Below are positions 56,498-64,000 of a stretch of 64,000 nt of DNA, piece after piece. The DNA comes from Gamarada debralockiae (taxonomy: Eukaryota > Ascomycota > Leotiomycetes > Helotiales > Hyphodiscaceae). Each line of letters opens with the position of its first letter. Position 1 is the first letter of the stretch. The notes below the pieces were generated by a model that was given only the letters and a program-made list of their open reading frames with translations, made no database searches and was not told the origin of the DNA. The position numbers were made by a program, and so were the translations under genes. The stretch covers positions 1-64,000 of the forward strand of contig NXFV01000748.1 of NCBI GenBank assembly GCA_002803225.1. Reading direction: 5' to 3'.

Positions 56498-58897
56498 TCA
56501 TAGGAAATCATCAATGGAGCGTGTGATGGGAGCTTCTCCTTTGGTTGGGGGAGAGCGGGGATCTTCGTCCACGGCGAGAGAGTTCCGTATGGATGGCGCG
56601 GGGAAGAAGGAGGAGCGTGGGAATTCGAAGACACGGGGTGAGAAGAGCGCTGGTGTGGGTGGTACCTGTGCTTGTGCTTGTGGCTCGGAAGAATGACTTC
56701 GGGGGAATGCGTGGTGGAGGGGGTTGTTGGTCATTTCTGTGATGCGGGGAGACATGAGGGCGTTCCAATCGTCGTCTTCTTGAAGTCCTTGACTACGCTC
56801 AATGTGGTGGAGAGGAGGTTCAGGGGCTGGACGCTGCGGCTCTTGAAGAGTGCGCTGGTTGTTGGAAGAGGAGTTGTCTCCAAATCCAAAGTCGAAATCG
56901 GCAAATCTTCGAATTGTCGTCTCACTGATGGAGGACGTTTGTTTGCTTTCTTCGAGCTTGTTCAGCGCATTGTCACGTGCGGAAACGCTTGGTGTTGAAT
57001 TTCCTCGAGCGCGGGACGGAGTTGGTGGAGGATCGAGAGTATCGGCTGACAAGGTTGGCCTATGTTTCGTCGATGGTTTCCTCGCAGTGCTGTTATTCTT
57101 CTCCGCCTTCTTCTTCTCGATGACCTTCTTGAAGTCGTTCAGCGAAAACAATAACGACATATTTGGGTTTACCCAGCGAGACTTGGCTTGTGCAAGAGTA
57201 TACGCTTCATTCGGCCCCAGATCTTGGTTCAGATACATTCCGTACGCGATAATCAACGTCGCGGACCGACTGGCTCCTTGTTGGCAATGGACCAGGACTT
57301 TCTTCCCTTCCTTCACTCTGGACTCGATGGTTTGACACAAGTCCCACAGCTCATCCTTCACATCCGTATTGTGGTCCCAAGGCACATGGATATATTCAGG
57401 AAGCTTCGTTTCCACAGCAGGTTTCGGCGTTGTTGGAGACGACTCCGTTGAACTCGATGGCTGGACTTCGAAAGCAGTTGCAAAAGACATCATCGAGACC
57501 GCTGTATCTGGAGTCATATCACGCGGATCCAGTCTGGTTGTTGTCGAGTCTGAAGCGCTTGAATAAGTTCCATCTTTCTGCTCTCCCTCAACTGTCATCT
57601 CCTTGAACGGATTCTTCACCTCCCTCGCTACGTTGATGATGACATCAAATTTCATGGCCTCTTCCTTCTTGGGCTCCAGGTAAAGATGCACACTCGGTTC
57701 ATGCATCAAAATTGGCCCGTCCGGGTACGATGGTGACTTAGCATCCTCTCCAGAATGTGGTCGGTCAAAAGAATCTCCTCCAACAGTGACTCCTGGTACT
57801 CTCGTGGCCATCTGCACCCCTGGTTCATGATCCGTATCTTCACTAATTGTGAAAGTATCCATCGCCAAGTTAGATTCCTTCAGTCTCGAAGCACCAAACG
57901 GCCTTGGAAGAGTCCTTTCCCCCAGCGTCATTCCACCGACAGGTCCAAACCCTGGTGTTGATAACATCTGGGGTGACGATATTGAGTGTTTCAGACCTCT
58001 TCTTTGCAACATTGTCGGTACCCCTGGGGATCCAATGGGCTCCGTACTTAAAGACAACTTGTTAGCTGCACCAGTGTTCAGGCTTAATAAACTCGGTTTC
58101 CTCCGACCCTTTAACGTTGGCGGCTTTATGAAAGATGGCGACGAAGGCTCCGAAGTCTGGAATGTCTCCACACTAGGACTTAGATTCAATGCGAGACTTT
58201 TGGGATTCTTAGGTTTTCGAGGAGATGGGGATGTCATAGGTCTTTCGTCGCACAATGGCAACCTGATCGGGTTGGTGTCGGCCATCTTCAGACTTTGAAA
58301 TGAATCCAACCCGAAACTCGATCCAGCGAACGAGGATAATGGGACTAGTGTGATTGGCGACTCGGGGGAAGAGCTCGGCGAGGGATCCGATAACGAGGAC
58401 GAATCTACTGTGGATATTGTGGTAGTGGGTGATGAGTCGGTAGAGTCTGATGCCTGAGTTGACGTGCTTTCCCGGTGTTGATGCGAGTGGATATGTGTGT
58501 TTTCACTCTCGTGTTCCGGATGTGGCTGAGTGTGGAACGACCGTTGTTGGCTGAGGTACGCGTTGGCCGATAATTTGGTGGGAGCATCAACTCCAGGGCT
58601 CTCTATCGAATTTGCATCCATGTCATACACTGACGCAAATGAGGGTATTTGGTTTTCGTAAAATCTTGGACCCGCTGCTGACGGCATTTTGTTCGATCTT
58701 CTTGATTCTTGCCCCTTTGATTCTGAAGCTTGTGGGGAAGATCTATGGTTGTACTGCCTCAACTTCCTCGTCCGAACTTCGATGGCAATGGATGGTTTTG
58801 GTCGTTCGGGAGACGGAGGTGTCGAAATGGTCACCGCAGTGAAGGATCTCTTCAAACTTCGTCCATTAGCAACTTGAACTCTGGAGGGCTGAGCCAT
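56498..58897 (-). CDS. Dual-specificity protein phosphatase, MSG5/Pmp1-like MAPK phosphatase
   Basis: A single frame of 799 residues. The first half is Ser/Pro-rich and disordered with basic and docking-like segments (SLKRSFTAVTIS, ALNLSPSVETF). The catalytic domain runs from about residue 390 (HEPSVHLYLEPKKEEAMKFD, IINVARE) to about 600. It includes EYIHVPWDHNTDVKDELWDL and the active-site loop VLVHCQQGASRSATLIIAYG (HCx5R with Cys near 537), then KSRWVNPNMSLLFSLNDF. About 75 low-complexity residues are inserted between IINVARE and the PWDHN general-acid region. The C-terminal 190 residues are disordered. Fungal relatives dephosphorylate MAP kinases of the cell-integrity and pheromone pathways. 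The Cys, Arg and general-acid Asp are all present. Confidence 0.88.
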   Translation of the reverse strand: MAQPSRVQVANGRSLKRSFTAVTISTPPSPERPKPSIAIEVRTRKLRQYNHRSSPQASESKGQESRRSNKMPSAAGPRFYENQIPSFASVYDMDANSIESPGVDAPTKLSANAYLSQQRSFHTQPHPEHESENTHIHSHQHRESTSTQASDSTDSSPTTTISTVDSSSLSDPSPSSSPESPITLVPLSSFAGSSFGLDSFQSLKMADTNPIRLPLCDERPMTSPSPRKPKNPKSLALNLSPSVETFQTSEPSSPSFIKPPTLKGRRKPSLLSLNTGAANKLSLSTEPIGSPGVPTMLQRRGLKHSISSPQMLSTPGFGPVGGMTLGERTLPRPFGASRLKESNLAMDTFTISEDTDHEPGVQMATRVPGVTVGGDSFDRPHSGEDAKSPSYPDGPILMHEPSVHLYLEPKKEEAMKFDVIINVAREVKNPFKEMTVEGEQKDGTYSSASDSTTTRLDPRDMTPDTAVSMMSFATAFEVQPSSSTESSPTTPKPAVETKLPEYIHVPWDHNTDVKDELWDLCQTIESRVKEGKKVLVHCQQGASRSATLIIAYGMYLNQDLGPNEAYTLAQAKSRWVNPNMSLLFSLNDFKKVIEKKKAEKNNSTARKPSTKHRPTLSADTLDPPPTPSRARGNSTPSVSARDNALNKLEESKQTSSISETTIRRFADFDFGFGDNSSSNNQRTLQEPQRPAPEPPLHHIERSQGLQEDDDWNALMSPRITEMTNNPLHHAFPRSHSSEPQAQAQVPPTPALFSPRVFEFPRSSFFPAPSIRNSLAVDEDPRSPPTKGEAPITRSIDDFL

Positions 58898-61800
58898 GAC
58901 TGGATCATTTAGACGTGTAGTGAAAAAAGGAGGCGTATACTGAAAGCATCTCTCTATTCAAGGAGTGGTAGAACTACCGTGTATCCGGACACAGGTTATC
59001 TGCTTACCACACCTTGAAAGACATAGATGTAGCCTCCGGCAAAGGGTATAGGGAAAGGATGGTAAACAAAAATGAAAGGGGATATTCACCAGAGCCTATG
59101 CGGCGCTTCGGGGTTGGCTAACTTGAGGCAGGCCTCGTGCTTGGCGCCGCAATGCTGTTCCAGATGACGCGCCTTAAGGGATGGATTTCCAAATCGAGGA
59201 GATTACGGCGGATAGATTGAGTTGCCCCGGGCTGATATTTTGGGACCGTATTGACTCAATTCAACAACCACGCCACAAAGGATGCTTAGACGAGCAGAAC
59301 AGCCTCGATAGTCAACCTAATTTCGTTTTAAAGGCGACTTGAGACGAGAATTGCCGTAGTTGTCGTCGTCGCGCACGCCGTTGATCTCCTGGCCGTGGTA
59401 AGCAATGCCTGGCTGACCCTTCTCGTGATGCCCCAGAGTTCAGCACAAGACAAAATCTTGAGGTTCAAAGTTTAGAGAGACGAAGACGTCCCGACGGTGT
59501 TGGCGATGGCAGGGTCGATTATTGTTGGCTCTAACTAAAAGTGTCAGCTCGCATGTAGCCAGTAAGGACAAGGCCATCCACATGCACGATCCAAAAATAG
59601 ACCAATACCGAAAGGTGTGGGCGCCAACCAGTAGCGAATGAGAAGCAAGAGAAAACAAGAACCTTACAAGAGGGCCCAGAACGGGATATTCAGAAAAAGC
59701 TCCAGGCAAATCAGCTGCTGGACTCAATGCCGGCAAAGAAAGACGCTTCTCGCCAAAGACAAAAAGGCAATAAATGATCGTGGTGTTGGTGTGTGAGAAG
59801 AACGATGACCGAATTGATTCTCTGCGCGCATTCCCCCAGGGACAAGAGAACTATATGGTCATGAAACGGTATGGAACGAAAAGGGTGGATATTAATCGAT
59901 TATTCTGCGGTTCGCAGGTTGGTGAGGGTTTATGGAGTCGTGTGTTGCGTATCGGTGTGGGAAGGTCGTGGATGTTTGGAACGTGTATTTTTTGGAGTCC
60001 AGACTGTATCTCAACAGATCTGGTTGTAAACAGTAATGTCCAAGTCTGTCCAAAGCTCCAATATTTTTCCAAAACTTCGGCGCAAGTCCGCCAGGTCGGA
60101 TTCGTGGTTGGGAATCTATTTCGAGGACAGAGGGATGGTGGGTTGGATCTTTGCGACCGACGTTGCGAATTACTACTACTGCAATGAAAATAAGAAGGCT
60201 GGAGATGCCAAACGGCAGATTCAATCGTATCAGAGAACCATCATCTGAAATGAACTCCTTCGAAGAGACAACGGCGATAGAATAGAAGGAAGAATGGGGT
60301 TTGAAGAGAAGGATCAATTGAGGATGGATTTGGATTGGAGATGGAGAACTGGTTTGATTCGTGTTTGCCTTACTGGACGATGATGCCTGAGGTGGCGGTC
60401 TTTGACCGATTCTTGTGGCCTGTAGGCGAAATTTGCCCCCTTGTCGACATGAAACGCTGGCTTTGCCGCTGGATGTCGTTTCGGTGCAGGTGGGGACGGG
60501 GCCTGTTGATTGTGGATGCACACAGTTTTGTACGCCGCCGATGAAGAAAGATGTGTGGCCGAGGCATCTTCCGAGCCCGCCGCCGACGAGGCTTTTAGAG
60601 GAGAAAAGAGTTACAAAAAACTTTGTACTTCGTTTCACACAAACTAGCAAGTAGTACGTCCGTACGGATCGCATCACGTGTACTTCGTATGCCCTGGGCA
60701 TGTGCGACAGCATACGGAGGGGTACAAACACTTCATTGACGACGGAGCTTGAATCAAGAGAGATATGTGCCTCGAGTTCGTCTCAAAAGTTCAACGATCA
60801 ATGACGCTTTGTTCGGAGAGAGGCTGTGTTTGTATGCATAAACATCACATGCCCTGGATTCTTCGATGCTGATGCATTTCCACGTGGCTTGGGAGCAAGT
60901 AATTGGAGATGTTTAACGGCCTTTCCACTGAAGTTGGGTCTCCTGCAGAAGGATCATTCAAGCGAAATTATGACGATGGCTCTGAAAGAACCACCAAACT
61001 TCTATTCCCAGACGTTGCGCGTATGGACTGCCATTGGATAGCTCGAAGCCGTCGGTGTGAACAATGGCGAAGTGTCCCTGAGGCTGATGTGGAGGCTCAA
61101 ACTAATCAAACTCTAAAGTCTGAATGAAGAGGCAAAGGAAAACACCGAAGCCTAGGAATCTGGATCGTGGACTTGGGCACCTGGGCACCTGGGCATATGC
61201 GAAGTCTATTGGTCAATCTGCAAGACACCAGAATCGAGGCCACGCTGACGGCGCCAAAAAATCGGTGGCAGGTCAAAATCTTGCCCTATCAACGCATTTC
61301 GAACATTCTTCAAAAGTTATTCTCGTGCCTGTTCATTGCGGTACGGAGCTTTGCCGACGGAGAAATCGTCGTGGTCCGGACTTGCTATCTTCTCTCGTAC
61401 CTCGCACCGAGGAAGCTATTGAAGGATCTCATCGGGACCATTGACGTCTTTCTTGATTGCTCGCAGCTAGAAAGCTAGATCCTTTTTACGATGATTTCTC
61501 CCCCTCGAAATAGACCTGCCATAAGGCACTATCAGCATTCCGGGATTCCGTCTCCATGATCTGTGAACTAGGACTTTTTACCCCTGAATTCATACAGTAC
61601 TGTATCACTTATCCCTGGCTCATTTTGTTGATCGTATCCAGGGGATCTTCCAGGTAGCATCGTTGTTTAAAACGCATGCCGGGGTGTGTATTGTGTGGTT
61701 CACGGCTAAGGCATGTATCTCGGAAGGTCTTGCACAGAAAGTTACCAGTCTGAAAAGCTGAGCGATATCCCAAGAGGATGAGGACTACTCCACCGTTTAC

Positions 61801-62089
61801 GCAAGAGGACCAAGCCTACAATAATAAGCCGTTTCTCCATAGAAAAAGTCTAAAGAACGAAGCTCTACTTTCTAACGGGCCGTTGCCAACTGCCTCTATT
61901 CGTCTAATGCAACTTGACAGTTTAGCAATCACTCCCGTAAAATGTGATTTCCTGCATCTGCGGAGGCGTTCTCAACGCTATGAACATTAATATAATGGAT
62001 TAAGGTTCCTCCAGTCCTAAACATAAAGATCCCCCACAACAACTTCCTCTATGTCATCGAATGTGAGATTGTAGGTTATTCTGGCAAAG
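58898..62089. other. Intergenic, 3.2 kb
   Basis: I find no gene I can support. A 279-codon minus frame (59892-60731) has no domain and an odd composition. Plus frames at 60903-61127 and 61167-61478 are open and vaguely protein-like (VRTCYLLSYLAPRKLLKDLI) but lack a start context, splice partners or a family. A 9-base unit (CTGGGCACC-like) repeats about three times at 61173-61195. Confidence 0.45.
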
Positions 62090-64000
62090 ATGGGGACTCT
62101 CTCAGAGTTGCCGTCTCTCCATAATCACCGATTGAATCATAATCCGTCGAAGCTGCCTTCATATAGAGGTACAGACCTACTTTCCGGCCCGCCTTTAATC
62201 GCACCAGTGCGTATGGAGCACGAACCACCACTCGAGCCAGCACATAATAATAACGCAACAACACCTACGGAGCATGAGCAAGGCCATGTCCAACATCAGC
62301 ACACTCGAAATCATTCAGAATCAGCAACTACCTCTCCCTCCCGATCGTCCCTTCCCTTACCGCGCCCGCTCACTTTTCCCGGGTTTGCGACCTCGACCTC
62401 ACATCTCGATTCGCCTTCAGCTTCATCCCAGCCGACTACTGCACCGACATTATTCGCAAAACCAAGAAAGGGTGTCCCTGCTTCTCACAGTCGGAATGGA
62501 TTGAGAGACTCTTGGAAAGGACCACCGCCAGCAATGCTCACTCAGAGACATTCTGACAATACTTCTGATTGGGTTGCAGAACAATCCTCGATCCCTCCAC
62601 CAATCTCCATCCCTACCACGACCACTTTCGACAAACCCTCAACAGACTCAGCGCAACCACAACCATCGAAACCTGCCATCACTCCTCTAATTCCTCCCAT
62701 CCGCGCTTTCAAATCGAGTCGCAGGAGCGTCGAAATGAATGCGACGCCTACACGGCGATCGTCGATGGACCAGGATAGTCAAGACGAAACCCTAAGAGCC
62801 CTGGAGGGGTTTGACCGCGTCAATTCGCGGAAATCGACGAATCGAGAACAGGAAGAACAAAAAAGCGACGATTCCGATCTGTTTCTCAAATTGGCAAGGG
62901 AGGAGGCTTCAATGAACAACTCTTCGATTCGAGGTCCTATCAGACGGGTATGTACATTCGCTATCAAATGATAAATATTTATCATAGAGGAATCTGGCAT
63001 GCGTCGCCCTCAAACAAAAGAACCTTGCTAACTTTTCTTATTTCAGTCTCAAATTGACCGTCAATCCTTACCGCCTTCCAGCACAATATTTGAGTCCTCG
63101 ATATCTCGTCGTCGCGGGTCAGATCAAGAGAGCGCATCTGGATCACGTCCAAGAGACGAGCGAGGAACGATGTCACAGGCCTTAACATACCGGCCGTCGG
63201 CGAGGGACAAGGCGGCTCCTCCGGACGATCTGAACAGAAGCCGATATTACGGCAACACAAACTCACGGTCAACTCCTACAACTCCGAGGGCTTTCGGAAG
63301 TCGAGAGATCTCACCCGAATCACAAGTCTCATATGGTGGACGGAGGCCATCTGTACCAGACTCGGTATTACCATCACGTACAAGTTCCTATCGACACTCT
63401 AACCTTTCATATTCAACTCCTCAAACTTACAACTCTTCGCCACTTGTCTCACGGACGGCGGATGTACATGATACACCTGAAACACCACGTGCTGCTGAAG
63501 GAACCGAATCCACTGTATCAACTACTGCTCCATCTACTGTTTGGGATGAATTGGAAGATCTTAAATCACGAATACATAGACTTGAATTGACTGGAAAGCT
63601 GCCAGCTACATCAGGTGCTGCAATTTCTCAGGCTTCCAATGAACGTCCACCCACCGCAACAACTACCGTGACTACAATGTCATCATCGCCGAAACGTGGA
63701 CGTGGCAACAGCATATCACCGACAGATTCAGTTGAGCCTCCTCCAGTTGATGCTCACCCTCTTCTGCACTCTGCATTAGCAAAATCGAAGTCGTTATTGA
63801 GCCCTGAAGTATACAAGGCTTTGGAGACCACCGCTTCAGATGCACTTGCTATAGCTGCCATGATGGGGACCTCGGGCCAACCAGGACCCATATCCAGCTC
63901 TCAGTCGACAGTCGGTGGAGGACCAGGCCCTGTGTCGGATCGACAGGTTCGCCGGAAGGCAGACAGCATGTGCCGCAGTTTGACGGAGCTCTGTTTGGCG
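62090..64000 (+). CDS. Ser/Pro-rich protein with short coiled coil, truncated by the window end
   Basis: Exon 1 (62090-62947, 286 codons) joins through a 99-nt intron (62948-63046) to exon 2, which stays open for 318 codons to the last base, so the gene continues to the right. The product is mostly disordered (Ser, Pro, Thr, Arg). Better-structured patches are LFLKLAREEASM, a short helix VWDELEDLKSRIHRLELTGK, and from about residue 540 LSPEVYKALETTASDALAI, then RQVRRKADSMCRSLTEL. Filamentous-fungal homologues with a WDEL.DLKSRI.KLELTGKLP patch exist. A relation to the microtubule-organising factor Mto2 is possible, but I cannot verify it. The start is the first ATG of the frame. Confidence 0.75.

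Noticed and set aside
59892..60731. 279-codon minus-strand open frame
   Set aside because: No recognisable domain, odd Cys/Arg/Ser mix and no splice partners. It overlaps several equally open frames on the other strand.
1..64000. tRNA, rRNA or LTR-retrotransposon sequences
   Set aside because: I scanned for B-box-like GGTTCGA contexts, long terminal repeats and reverse-transcriptase motifs and found nothing convincing. A dedicated search would be more sensitive.

Overview
The window is nuclear DNA of a filamentous ascomycete (Pezizomycotina). Evidence: short GT-AG introns with CTRAY-type branch points, and fungal-restricted families such as a PXA-domain protein, a CENP-B-type DNA-binding protein, DUF6594, DUF7514, 2EXR and the fungal F-box-like 'DLP..C..CKKLH' family. 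A Leotiomycete is my best guess, but that is inference from overall feel and no marker gene fixes it. All coding genes were rebuilt by joining open frames across splice sites read by eye.

Layout. 0.8-10 kb is a compact housekeeping block: an ankyrin HOS4-like protein (-), an ALKBH6-like dioxygenase (+), a DFG10 polyprenol reductase (-) and the RBG1/DRG1 GTPase (+). 12.8-18.1 kb holds a CENP-B-type DNA-binding protein (+) converging on a PXA-domain protein (-) that carries a 916-nt intron. 19-25.8 kb holds a decayed 2EXR gene, a 63-bp repeat tract and a PAS-domain kinase (-). 27.7-32.6 kb holds a DUF6594 gene (-), a DUF7514 gene (+), both apparently frameshifted, and a zinc-finger gene (-). 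32.7-38.5 kb is gene-poor, with one 84-residue two-exon gene. 38.5-46.6 kb holds an F-box/LRR protein ending in a CaaX box (+), a broken 2EXR gene (+), an adaptin-ear-binding-like protein (-) and a broken F-box-like gene (-). 46.9-58.9 kb is again dense: a TBC Rab-GAP (+), a triple-KH protein (+), coactosin (-), HUT1 (+) and an MSG5-like phosphatase (-). A Ser/Pro-rich gene (+) runs off the right end.

Functional links are loose, as usual in fungi. DFG10 (dolichol synthesis) and HUT1 (ER nucleotide-sugar transport) serve the secretory pathway. The TBC protein, the ear-binding protein and the PXA protein belong to membrane traffic. The PAS kinase, MSG5-like phosphatase and KH protein are signalling and RNA regulators.

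Two patterns stand out. The four introns of the HOS4-like gene are all 134-153 nt long and share a repeated motif. Two of them match at 45 of 55 positions without a gap, which looks like introner-like elements. Separately, four lineage-specific genes carry an unusual number of single-base-loss frameshifts, nearly all in the same direction, while the conserved genes around them have none.
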